Shown here in pieces: positions 23,100 through 33,318 of a stretch of DNA of 64,000 nucleotides. Under the pieces are notes generated by a model, which was not told where the DNA came from, searched no databases, and was given only the letters and a program-made list of their open reading frames with translations. Source of the stretch: Ehretia macrophylla (Eukaryota > Streptophyta > Magnoliopsida > Boraginales > Ehretiaceae); assembly GCA_037974665.1 (NCBI GenBank), contig CM075780.1:55283594-55347593 (forward strand), in the 5' to 3' direction. Within the stretch, counting starts at the first letter, position 1. Each line of letters begins with the position of its first letter. The translations under genes were made by a program, and so were the position numbers.

Positions 23100-24190
23100 T
23101 GGATATGGGAGCTTGGCCATCGTGGGCTACAGTGCTCGCAGGCTACGACGCCGGTAGGCTGGTCTTTATAGAACTTTTGCACAGTTGCATATGAGCGTTT
23201 GGTTGGTCCACGTTGGACTTTACGTAGTTGTTGGCGACCGTTGGTTGGTTAGTCCTCTTAAGACTTCTATGTAGCCACGAGGGGTTATGTGGGTTAGTCC
23301 ACTTAGGACTTTTACGTAGTCGCAAGGGACTCCCTAGGCTAGTATGCTTAGGACTTCTATGTAGTTTTCAGGGACTACATCTTATACATTGACCCTCATA
23401 GGACTTCTATGTAGTCGTCAAAGACTACATCTTGTAGGTTAGTCCACTTAGGACTCACATGCATGGTCACAAAGGACCGTAGATTAGTCCAAAGATGTAG
23501 TTTGGTCGCTACGGACTCCTACCCTAGTAGTTTGTCCATAAGGACTTCGAATTAGTAGTTCGGTCGTTACGAGCCTCTACCGTAGTAGTTTGTCCGTGAG
23601 GACTTTGAATTAGTAGTTCAGCTGCTACGGGTCTCTACCGTAGTAGTTGGTCCATGATGACTTTTATATGGTCGCAAATGACCATAGTTGGTCCACATAA
23701 GACTCTATATGGCTGCAAGGGACCATAGGTTATTCCTTATAGGACTGTATGTGATCGCGAGAGACCGTAGGTTGGTCCATGTAGGACTTTAAGTGGTTGT
23801 ATGGGACTGTAGGTTGGTCCAAATAGGACTCTACATGGCCAATTGAGGCCATAGGCTAGTCCGCGTAGGACTCGATGTAACCGTGTGAGGCCGTAAGCTA
23901 GTCCACGTATGACTCAATATGGCTGCGTGATGCCGTAAGCTAGTTTGCGTAGGACTCAATATGGCCGCGTGAGGCAATGGGTCAGTCTGTGTAGAACTCC
24001 ATATGGCTGCGTGAGGTCGTGGGTTAGTCCGTGTAGGACTCTATATGGCTGTGTGAGGCAGTGGATTAGTCCATGTAGGACTCTATATGGCTGCGTGAGG
24101 CCGTAGGTCAGTCCGTGTAGGACTCTATATGGCTGCGTAAGGCCGTAGGTCAGTCCGTGTAGAACTTTATACGGCCCCATAGGGAAAAAC
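23100..24190 (-). repeat. 42-bp tandem repeat array in gypsy 3' region
   Basis: On the plus strand the unit reads approximately GTAGGACTCTATATGGCTGC followed by GTGAGGCCGTAGGTCAGTCC. The best units run from about 23850 to 24175; older, more diverged units (TAGGACTTCTATGTAGTCG type) extend back towards 23100. The minus-strand translation of the good part repeats a 14-residue PYRVLHGLTYGLTQ unit, which proves the 42-bp period; it has no recognised function and is probably not translated. Confidence 0.85.
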
Positions 24191-24420
24191 TTATTTCCAC
24201 TAACAACCTTTAGTGGGTGAGCAAACACGAATTTGCTTCAAAAATAGTATTTCTTAAGGTGGACGACATTCCAACTATTCGCTACGTCCTTGCCTTCCTT
24301 GGTACGAATCTTGTAGGCTCCATGACAGACTACCTCTGTGATGAGGTAGGGTCCCTCCTAACTAGGTTTAAGCTTCCCGGCGTTGACCTACTTGGTATTC
24401 TGGAATACCCTCCTTAGAAC

Positions 24421-25481
24421 CCAATCTCATTCTCTAAAGGTCCTGATCTTAACGTTCTTATTGAAATGTCGAGCGACCTTCTGATGGTAGGCTGCAATTC
24501 AAACTAGGACCTGTTCCCTCTTCTCATCAATAGTATCGAGTAGAAGGCTCAGCTCCTGATTGTTCTGCTCCTCGGCCGCTTGCTGAACCCGAAGAGTAGG
24601 AAGCCCAACCTCCGCTGGAATAACCGCCTTAGTGTCGTAGACCAGTGAAAATGAAGTTTTTCCAATTGAGGACCTTACTATAGTCTGGTAGAACCATAGC
24701 ATAGCTGGAAGCTCGTCAGCCCATCTCCCTTTTGAACTTTCTAATCTCTTCTTGAGAGTTGAGATTTTCGCCTTGTTGGACGATTCAGCTTGACCGTTGG
24801 CCTGCGGGTAGCGCGGAGTAGAAAAGGTTAGTTGGATCTTCCATTCCTTACATAAGTCTCTGAAGTCGCAGCTAATGAATTGAGAGCCATTATTTGTCAT
24901 GATCTCCTTTGGCACTCCAAACCTACATATGATGTTTCTCCACACAAAGTTCTTCACATCTCTGTCTCTGACTTGGTGATAAGCCTCGGCCTCAATCCAT
25001 TTGGAAAAATAGTCAGTGACGGCGAGCATGTAAACGCGCTGCCCAGGAGCGGTCGGGAGTTTACCCACGATGTCCATTCCCCACTTCATGAATGGCCACG
25101 GGGCAGAAATGGTAGCAAGCGACTCGGGAGACTGATGTGATACTTGCGCGAACCTCGCGCGAACCTCTGGCAATTGTCACATTTTTTCATATATTTGATG
25201 GCATTGCTGCGCATTGTAGGCCAGTAGTACCCTGCTGTGAGTGCCCTGTTTGTAAGACTGCGCGCTCTGGAATGATTGTCGCACTGTCCCTCATGTAGCT
25301 CGGCTAAAACGTAGTCTGATTCCAATTTGTCAACGCATCGAAGGTAAGGTCCTGTGTATGACTTCCGATAGAGTCTACCTTCTATGAGGCAGAATCTAGC
25401 TGCTTTCGCCCAAAGCCTGTGTGCCTCACTGCGATCCTCTGACAAAATGTCATTTTGAATATACTGAATGATGGGGGTCAT
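24421..25481 (-). pseudogene. Gypsy integrase, inactivated
   Basis: The N-terminal zinc-binding HHCC domain is visible (ELHEG....NHS, then CDNCQRFA near 25150-25290), followed by the catalytic core with WGMDIVGKLP and PQANGQAES (the D and E of the DDE triad) and the KWIEAEA block. Two lesions are clear. An 11-bp perfect tandem duplication (25146-25167) shifts the frame between the zinc domain and the core. The second catalytic Asp, in the usual TDNG motif, is Asn (codon 24892-24894, motif TNNGSQF). Integrase would insert the element cDNA; this copy cannot. Confidence 0.9.
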
Positions 25482-25523
25482 TCAGGAGGGCGCCTCCCCC
25501 AAGCTCGCCACCTCTTTCGAGTG

Positions 25524-26000
25524 TCATTTCCATACTGCAGGCCACTGTAAATAAACAATGGGTATTACCTTTGGGGCTGAAACTTGCGTAGCTGCCCCTA
25601 AAGCTGCTAGGGCATCGGCGTGGTTATTATCCTCTCTACTCAATTGTTTAATCTCAAACTCCTCGAAGGCCGCCTGTAGCTCTTTGACAACCGCCAAGTA
25701 GGCTGCCATTTTGTTACCCTTTGCCTGGTAGGCTCCGAGGATCTAGTTGACAACCAACTGCGAGTCCTTGCTGACAGTTATCCTTTTGACGTTCATCTCC
25801 TTGGCCAAGGTAAGCCCTGTAATTAGGGCTTCATATTCTGCCTCGTTGTTGTTACCTTGAAACCACATTTAATTGACCGCTCGATGACATCCCTTTCGAG
25901 GGACTGAAGTACCAACCCAAGGCCGGTACCCTTAATATTACTCACTCCGTCCATGTTCAAGGTCCACTTTTCACATTCTGCCGAGATGCTATGGCATAAC
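25524..26000 (-). pseudogene. Second RNase H-like domain of the gypsy element
   Basis: Begins WTLNMDGVSNIKGTGLGLVL (catalytic Asp in the NMDG block), shifts frame near 25850, continues NNEAEYEALITGL, then the KGNKMAAYLAVVKELQAAFE stretch and the NNHADALAALG block, which carries the last acidic residue. This is the archaeal-type RNase H-like module that Tat-lineage elements carry between the ordinary RNase H and integrase. Frameshift and stops make it non-functional. Confidence 0.85.
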
Positions 26001-26490
26001 AATTCTTTCTCTGCTAACAGGTGGATGCCTAGTGTGAAATCAGCTACAAAGTCAGCCAAAGCCTGCGACTTGATTGCTGTCCGTGACTGGTAGGAGATTT
26101 CGTACTCGCTGAGCTCGATCGCCCACTTTGAAAGTCGGCCGGAGAGTTCTGGCTTGTGTAACACTGACTTGAGAGGAAAAGTAGTTAATACCACTATCTG
26201 GTGGCACTGGAAATACGGCCTTAGCTTACGACCTGTAGTAACGAGGGCCAACGCTAATTTCTCGAGCTGACTGTACCTAGTCTCGGTATCGAGTAGAGCC
26301 CTGCTGGTATAGTAGAATGGGTGTTGTTTCCTTCCCTTTTCTCGTACTAAGACAGCACTGATGGCGGTCTTCGAGACAGCCAAGTAGATCAGGAGAATCT
26401 CTCCATCTTTCGGCTTGGAGAACAATGGTGGGCTGGTAAGGTAGGCCTTGAGTTACTGAAGCGCTTCTTCGCAAGCGGGCGTCCATGAGA
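26001..26490 (-). pseudogene. Gypsy RNase H domain
   Basis: A readable frame contains the LYLAVS-like start (here IYLAVSKTAISAVLVRE), HPFYYTSRALLDTETRYSQL, LEKLALALV and the closing LADFVADFT, the usual landmarks of the Ty3/gypsy RNase H. It lies directly after the RT connection region, where a stop precedes LKAYLTSPPLFSKPKDGE. Part of the polyprotein in intact elements. Confidence 0.85.
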
Positions 26491-27460
26491 AATCTTTATT
26501 TTTTCGTAGGGTATCGAAGAAGGCATGACACTTCTTTGAGGATCTGGAAATAAATCGGGTTAAAGTCGCCAGTTTCCCAGTAAGCTTCTAAACTTCTTTG
26601 ATACATGGTAGGAGACGGAATGTCGAGGATGAACCTGATCTGGCCTGGGTGGGCTTCGATCCCTCACTGCGTGACTAGGTACCCTAGGAATTTCCCAGAG
26701 ATAACACCGAAGGAGCACTTTGTGGGGTTCAACTTCATGTTGTACTTTCTTAGAACCTCGAATGCTTGGTGAATGTGCTCGAGGTGGTGCTCGCAACTAG
26801 AAACTTCACCAACATGTCGTCGATATAGACCTCTATTGTTTCGCCCAACAGTTCAGCGAACATTTTGTTAACCAAGGGCTGGTAGGTTGCACCCGCGTTC
26901 TTCAAGCCAAAGGGTATAACCTTGTAGCAATATATTCCGCGTTCAGTGATGAATGCTGTCTTCTCTTGGTCATCAGGGTGCATGAGAATTTGGTTATAGC
27001 CCGAGAAAACGTCCATGAAACTAAGAAGCTCATGTCCAGCTGTGGCGCCTACTATTGTATCAATGTGTGGAAGAGGAAATGAGTCTTTTGGGCAGGCTTT
27101 GTTTAGGTTTGTGAAATCGATGCAGACTCTCCACTTTTCATTCGTTTTCCTCACAACCACCACGTTCGCTAGCCAATCAGGGTAAAGGACCTCACGGACG
27201 GAACCGATGTCGATCAGTTTTTAGACTTCTTTATTGATGATGCGATTTTTTTCCGCTGTAAACTTCTTCCATTTCTGTTTCACAGGAAGGTAGGCTGGGT
27301 CGACTTGAAGTTTGTGGACCATGACCGTCGGGTCGATTCCAGTCATGTCTACATAGGACCAAGTGAAGCAGTCCTGGTGGCGACTAATGAAGTCTATCAA
27401 CTCATCACGCAGCTCTGGCTTTAACTTCGAACCAATCTGGACAATACGATCTAGACAATC
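26491..27460 (-). pseudogene. Gypsy reverse transcriptase
   Basis: The frame at 26750-27163 starts VVVRKTNEKWRVCIDFTNLN and contains NKACPKDSFPLP, LLSFMDVFSGYNQI (first catalytic Asp), KNAGATYQ and YIDDMLVK (YxDD active site). Directly after YIDD the frame shifts, and the following NMKLNPTKCSFGV..GKFLGYLV stretch is in another frame with stops. The region upstream to about 27460 holds the N-terminal fingers in broken frames. The motifs are classic Tat-type. Confidence 0.9.
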
Positions 27461-28000
27461 TAGGTTGATTTATACCTCGTCGAGCTCCTCCAAGGTAGGC
27501 TGGTCAGGGTAACTTCGTGTCGTAGTCTGCTCTACCTGGTACAAAATGTCATAGCTAGCCCTTCTCAAGGCGGAGCGGTAGCACTTGTGAGAGTCCTTTT
27601 GTTGTCCTCTTATTTCTCTTATTCCCCATATTGTCGGGAATTTGACTAGTTGATGGTAGGTTAATGGGACGGCTTTCATCTCATGGATCCACAGACGCCT
27701 CAATATGATATTATAGGGCGACGGGTAGTCTATTACCAAAAAGCGAGTGTGATGGTTAACACCCTCGGCATAAGTAGGGAGGACGATCTCTCTGATAGTA
27801 CTCTTGTGTTCTCCGCTGAACTCGATTAAGGTAGTTGAACGACGAGTGACGCACGACTCATCTATTCCCATTTCCTGAAGGGCATCTAGCATAAGGACGT
27901 TGGTTGAGCTGCCATTGTCGACTAAAATTCGCCTGACCAAGCAATTGGCCACCATCAATGTTATAACCAGGGCGTTGTGGTGCGGGTCAGCCAAGTAGGC
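27461..28000 (-). pseudogene. Gypsy aspartic protease region
   Basis: A 174-codon frame contains RRILVDNGSSTNVLMLDAL, the retropepsin active-site segment in the form seen in Tat elements (DNGSS rather than DTGSS), then the IEFSGEH and YNIILRRLWIHEMKAVPLTYH landmarks (cognate of YN.I.GR..L). It would cleave the polyprotein. The frame is open here but isolated from gag and RT by stops. Confidence 0.8.
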
Positions 28001-29250
28001 TGCCTTGTCATTAGAGAACGTGACGGTCCACCCAGGCTCAACTTCCCTTGGTGGTAAAGGCTTTGAATCGAAACCAACTGCTTGACGGACGTACCTCCTT
28101 GTCGCTGAGTGACTAATGCTGCTGACCTCCGATCCACCAGTGATGCAATTTACTATTTGCTCGTGGCGTGGCGGCTCAAGTGTGGTGACCTCTCGAACCT
28201 TTTGCTTTCCTTCTCATTGGGCTATTGTCTGTTTTTCTTTGTCTGTCAAGAACTGCGTGAGGTGTCCCTTTTTCAACAACTCTGCGACCTCCTTTCTAAG
28301 TCCAATGCATTCCTCCGTTGTATGTCCTTGGTCGTCGTGGAAATCGCACCACTTAGTTTTATCTCTCCGGTCAGCGGGATACCTTATCTTTTCTGGCCAC
28401 TTGACAGTGTTGCCCATCCTTTTTAAAGTATGGATTAACTCAGTTCGCGCTACATTGAGGTCATAATCGGGCACTCTCTAAGTGTTTTAATTGCGATCCC
28501 GCCTCTGTTCAAGTGGTCTTCTATCATCGCGTGATCGTTTGTGCCTTCGTTCCTCTGTGGGGTAAGGTTCGCGCCTTTTATGATGCAAGTCCGATACTCA
28601 GTTCCTCTTTGGGGTAAGGTCCTACCAAGCTGGAGCTGAAGTCCTTGCACATGCAGGCTTCCCTTGAATCTCGCGGGATGGCAACTGTAAACTTCTTCTG
28701 CTTGTACTACATTATGTAGTCGTCGGGATCGGTAGTCCCGTCATAGGGCCTCATTGTTTGGAAACCTAAACTTGGCCGGCATCTCCACCATGGCGATGGT
28801 GTCAACAAATGGGGAGTCGGCAAAGTTGTTCGCCGCACTCTTCTTAATAGGGACAGGTACACCGGGGATCTTTTGGATGAGGGACTCAATCTCTTCGAAT
28901 CGGTGAAAGATATCCTAATTCAACCCTTCTACATCTGCTGATTGAGTCTGGAGTCGCTCAGTGGAGACGGTAGTTTGGAAGTAAACTCTGCTCCCGGGTG
29001 TCGGTTGAAGTGTGGATCCAAGGAATTATATGGGCGCCACGGTCTGACCGTGTGCAATCGACTTTCCGTGATTGGAAAGAGTCGTCGTCGTTGTGAGGAT
29101 CTTGACCCTCTCTTCTAGCTCAATGTTTTCCTGGCGAACGACGGGGTTTTCTGCCTCGAGTTCCTTCAGCTTATCTTCATAAGCAGCCATTTTGGTCGTT
29201 AAGGCCTCCATCTGCGCTTGGAGGTCATTCTAGGTATTGGATTTGGCCAT
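28001..29250 (-). pseudogene. Gypsy gag, truncated
   Basis: The first ATG (29248-29250) is followed by a TAG at codon seven. In the same frame comes a coiled-coil-like segment (MAAYEDKLKELEAENPVVRQ and on). Further frames give PYDGTTDPDDYI and MCKDFSSSLVGP, conserved in plant Tat gag, but the rest of the central gag domain is missing, apparently deleted near 28640. The end has KWCDFHDDQGHTTEECIGLR, the C-x2-H-type zinc-binding motif of this gag family. Intact gags of the group are larger, so this one is shortened. Confidence 0.85.
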
Positions 29251-29317
29251 GGTTTTCATCGTAAGTGAGGATAAGTGGGTGTCTGTAGCCTTCTGATGAA
29301 GTAACTAAGTTGCTAGG

Positions 29318-29336
29318 ACCCCACAGTGGGCGCCAA
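29318..29336 (-). other. Primer-binding site of the gypsy element
   Basis: Minus strand TTTGGCGCCCACTGTGGGG begins two bases after the 5' LTR. A TGGCGCC start is the usual PBS form in this lineage; the tRNA is not assigned. Confidence 0.75.
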
Positions 29337-29338
29337 AT

Positions 29339-30189
29339 TGTAGATGCCAAAATTTATAATTACGGATTTTGGGCCACTAGCAACCTACAAAGACAGAAGG
29401 CGAGAAAAGCGGCGTGAGTCTCGGGACACCGGTGTGGTGCCAGCCAAAGACACTCCAACGCTCAAGTCAATAGTGTATCGAAAAGGATAAAAATGAGAAA
29501 ATAGGAAGGGAAAAGCGGAGACTACCGTATTACTGGCGTCGATATGTGGAGTATAGGGTGTGATGATGTTTGAAGGGGAGAGGGGATGTAATGCTAGTAA
29601 GGCTAGTATTCGATGTCTTCTCCCTGTGTAGGCGTGGCCTACTTATAGGTGTGGGTAGGCCAAGAGTCACGAACTCTTGGGACTTGTATTCCTACCAGAC
29701 TACGTGATCGTTTATCATGTAGGATAGAGGTAGTCTTTATCCCAAGTCCTTCAGTGGTCGTCCACTTCTCGTAGGCTAGGCAATTGTGATAAGTCTGGGG
29801 TCGCTTATCCCTTGGGACTTGTATCTCGAGTGGACTACTTCAAGCAAGTGACCACTTATCCCATCGGATAGGGTTGACTTTTATCTCGAGTTTGTCGATT
29901 GTTGTCCGCTACTAGTAGTCTAGTCAATTGAAATGTTTCATTGATCGTCTATCAAGAGATATTCGATAGAGTCCGAGTTGGATTGGAGTTCATCCTTGGT
30001 TGTTTGTGTAGGACGATGCCGCCATGCGGGCTTAGCCATGGGCCTTGGGCCTCTATCAGACCCAATTTTGGAGTAGGCCACAACTTATAGTATCGTATAT
30101 GGGCCTTGGCCTGGTAATCATGCGTCGATTGGGGCCAAGTGACCCGTCGTAGTTGGACCATGGGTCCGAGTCCAATTTTGGCATTAACA
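29339..30189 (-). repeat. 5' LTR of the gypsy element
   Basis: 851 bp, pair of 19866-20710, TG...CA ends. The TATA-like CTATAAGTAGG is at about 29638-29648 on the minus strand. It differs from its partner by scattered transitions and small indels (for example an extra TTATCATGT near 29713). Confidence 0.95.
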
Positions 30190-30194
30190 TATAT

Positions 30195-31219
30195 GAAAAT
30201 TATTTTACAAAGAATCCATTCATAACTGCTAAGGGTAGTTTATGCATAGATGAGTTTCTTAACCCTAATTATTAACTCTTGACCCGGGCGTACACTATAA
30301 ACACCCCCTGACCCAGGTGCTTGGATCCGCCACTGTTTTTCATACATCACCTTAAGCCTCTCCCTACTCTTGACCACACAGATTCCTCAAATGGGTCAAC
30401 CAATATCCAATTTTGACCTCAACGATAAAATTTATCATATTTTGTAGGACATTTTGGTAAAAGCAAGATTTTAAAGCTACCTATGAATTGCTTCTTGATA
30501 GCAAAGGCACATCCGGATTTAAAACTCTAGAAGCCATTGTTGATGCTAAAGTTGAAGATCTTGAAGATTTTTTGGTATTTTCTAGTAGTGGTCTTATGTA
30601 TTTTATTATTTTTGTTGATTTTTCTATTTTTTATTTAGATAATTTTTAATTTATTTTATTGTATTATAAAAATCATATTTGTATTTAATAATCTTATTTT
30701 GTAGGCCTTAAATAATTGCATTCTTAATGTTCAAATTCCATTTTTGTAATTTTAGGTTAATTTTCTTAAACATTTTTTTTATAAAAAATTTTCGGTTTCG
30801 ATTTTGGTTTTCCGCGGATTTTTCAATGTTTATCGATTTTTATTTTGGTTTACGATTTTAAAAACCATTCGATTTCGATTTTGGTTTTAAGATTAACTAA
30901 TCAATTTCGGTTTCGATTTTGGAATTATTCGCTATTATTCGACCCATTTATATCCTTAAGGGAAACTATTGATGGATCCTGCGTCACTCACAACATTGTG
31001 AAACTCATATGTAGATTTCATTATTGTAAAGATCCGCCAGTGAGACTCAAAAATTTTCTTTGATTCACATGAAACCGAAGACATGTTGACCAAAAAAGTG
31101 TATCACATACCCTTCCAATCCGAATTCAATTAAGGAATGCACGAAAGAGCATCATCCCTAGGCCCATGGATCTGAATCCATCCCCATTAGAACTTAAGAA
31201 CCACCCGCAGCGCTGGGCT
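30195..31219. other. Unassigned AT-rich DNA
   Basis: Contains a GGTTTCGATTTTGG-type repetitive stretch (30780-30940) resembling the interior of the hAT-like repeats, but without ends. No gene recognised. Confidence 0.4.
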
Positions 31220-31351
31220 ATCAAGGGTAGAGAAATAATTAATTCCACTTTACATTGTATTTCTTTAGTTATGTGGTGTATATATATATATATATATCAA
31301 GGGTAGAGAAATAATTAATTCCACTTTACATTGTATTTCTTTAGTTATGTG

Positions 31352-31396
<45 letters not shown>
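31220..31396. repeat. 76-bp tandem duplication ending in (TA)n
   Basis: The unit starting ATCAAGGGTAGAGAAATAAT occurs at 31220 and again at 31296, each ending GGTGTATATAT; the second TA tract is longer (to about 31396). Confidence 0.9.
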
Positions 31397-31400
<4 letters not shown>

Positions 31401-32136
31401 CATGTTTCCAATCTCTATGAGAGGGGCAGAAAAGGACAAAAACAAGTTGAATAGAATTACTTAAATGAAATTTCACGTGGATAGAATCACAGAAGAAACG
31501 ACTCTCAATAGCAATAAATGGTATTTTAAATCCATCTATCCAACTCCATCCACCTAATAAAATGAGACTCATTTTGATTTGATTTAGTTTAATTTTCCAT
31601 CTCTCCTAGAAAATATAAAAAAAAGAAGATGATTTTAAACAACTTTACATTTTTTAGTTGTAAATTCTGGTGTGACCGAACCGATTCAGAGCCGAAAGTA
31701 TATAGTTAACTTGGTCCAGTCGGTATAAGTAATTGTGACAAAATCTGCAATATATGTTAGGTAGATGGGTAAAATCTAAACCACTAAGAGGAAGCTAGGA
31801 GCCCTTTCCATATAATTTATTGACAATTTTGGTATGCTCATGTCATTTCTGAGTTCATATAGTTTCTCATTGGATCCCAATCACGTAATTATCAACCACT
31901 AAATGCTCCACCACCTTTAATTATAATAACTTTCGAGTAAGAGTTCTATCAGCATAGATTTCTCCAGAGACGAAGTAAAATTTACTTGGAGATACATGCA
32001 TATTATGTGATAATGCATGACAGAAGCAACTTGGTATAGTTAGTAATTATCACTTTTGTAATTGCAAAAGATCATATATGGGATACGAAGAACAGTGCGT
32101 ACAAGGTTATTTTATTCCTAATTAATTGGATTTTAG

Positions 32137-32315
32137 TAGGGATGACAGTAGATAATATTTAAAACTGAAATTGATGGGTATCCACCAATAACGAATACAA
32201 TAACGAAAGTGATATGTATTTGTTAGGGATTGTTTTTCATAAGGGATAATCGAGGAGTAATCCGATAGTTTTTAATATTAGACGTTACAGAAAAGAGAAA
32301 GCCAAAACTTGATTT

Positions 32316-32370
<55 letters not shown>

Positions 32371-32700
32371 GTATGTGTATATGTATTATATGAAATAACA
32401 TTTAAATTGTCATCTTAGTGTGTAGGAGTTTTGAAACATTTTATTTGGACTCTTTTGATATTTAGATTGATTTTATTTTTACATTTTGTAGGTTCTTTAT
32501 CTATTTAAGCTATTTTTTTTTCCAAAAGTAAATGATTAGGGTGTGAGTACTAGCGGTTTTTTGAACACTTTACAATTGTTCTTAGTGATTTTCAAACTCC
32601 TTAAATTATGATTACGGTTTTGATTATAATTCAGCTACACAATTACAGTTATCACTATTTTATTTTATTTTTACAGATAACTGACTTGGTATCATTCCTA
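32137..32700 (+). mobile_element. hAT-like non-autonomous element
   Basis: Starts TAGGGATGACAG and ends ATCATTCCTA, the hAT terminal pattern. Interior words (GATGGGTATCC, CCAATAACGAA) match the other copies, and a long (TA)n(TATG)n tract is at 32319-32376. The flanks GATTTTAG and ATTAAATT are only weakly similar, so the target duplication is uncertain. Confidence 0.55.
32319..32376. repeat. (TA)n-(TATG)n microsatellite
   Basis: TA dinucleotides change to TATG/TGTA tetranucleotides; internal to the hAT-like element. Confidence 0.9.
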
Positions 32701-33318
32701 ATTAAATTTTAATTAGATTTTGCTGTCTTTGCTTTTAATACTCACATGTACGCCGTCGAGGCCATTGTTTCTAGACTCGAATCTCACGTGGCAAAGAAAT
32801 GGAACAATTATGTGGTTTTATCATGCAAATACACATTTGGCGATATAGGAACAAGACTTTAAATGTAACACCGCGTTTTATATTGAATTTATAAAAGATA
32901 TATATTCAAATTATAATAATTTAATTTTTTTTTTTCGAGTATAAAGAGCTCAGATATTTTAAATTAATTGATGAGATCATTAGTACTAACATGCTAATAT
33001 TAATTCGACTTAGGTTATTATACTTGGTATTAGGCTACATGCTCTTCCCATGTCATTACATGAGAAAATTCTTATTGTATTTTGCTATTACACATAGGAC
33101 ATAATAGATTGCTTTGTTCGAGATTTTCAAACATTGACGACTAAAATACATCATAACAACCTAATGGAGACACAGACTCAACACTATTATAGCTAGGCAT
33201 CTGCTGATGATCACAATGATTCTCAAAGACACTGGGGAAACTATATACTATACAAGTTAGAGCTTTCTTATTAAATACCTAGACCTATAAAACAAATACC
33301 AAATGAATCAACCTTCAA
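32701..33318. other. Intergenic DNA 3' of the MYB gene
   Basis: No gene recognised. The part nearest the MYB stop codon is presumably its 3' UTR: on the minus strand an AATAAG poly(A)-signal-like word occurs about 45 bp after the stop. Confidence 0.4.

Larger units (their letters stand above)
20731..24420 (-). other. 3' non-coding region of the gypsy element
   Basis: About 3.7 kb between integrase and PPT without a recognisable gene. It contains many dispersed GTAGGCTGCGA/GCAGCCTAC words (20816-22230), an AT tandem array (21587-21715) and the 42-bp array. Tat and Ogre elements often have long, repeat-bearing 3' regions, sometimes with an extra gene; none is seen here. Confidence 0.7.
19861..30194 (-). 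mobile_element. Ty3/gypsy LTR retrotransposon (Tat-like)
   Basis: Element 19866-30189 between perfect TATAT target duplications (19861-19865, 30190-30194). The LTRs start TGTAGATGCC and end ATTAACA on the plus strand. Reading the minus strand from the right LTR gives PBS, gag, protease, reverse transcriptase, RNase H, a second RNase H-like domain, integrase, a long 3' region and PPT. That order is Ty3/gypsy; the NKACPKDSFPLP motif in RT and the extra RNase H-like domain point to the Tat lineage. Coding regions carry many stops and frameshifts. The LTRs differ at about 11 of the first 145 positions, mostly transitions, so the insertion is not recent. Confidence 0.95.

Noticed and set aside
23956-24228. 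90-codon minus-strand frame of PYRVLHGL repeats as a gene
   Set aside because: Generated by the 42-bp tandem array, whose period is a multiple of three; no start context or domain.
24217-24417. 66-codon plus-strand frame next to integrase
   Set aside because: Antisense to the integrase C-terminal region, with no family match.
24880-25140. 86-codon plus-strand frame
   Set aside because: Antisense shadow of the integrase core.
28109-28466. Two plus-strand frames of 105-116 codons
   Set aside because: They are antisense to the gypsy gag zinc-motif region and read as its complement.
32873-32900. TGTAACACCGCG as the start of another gypsy LTR
   Set aside because: Resembles the TGTAACACCC start, but no LTR end or target duplication could be found downstream.
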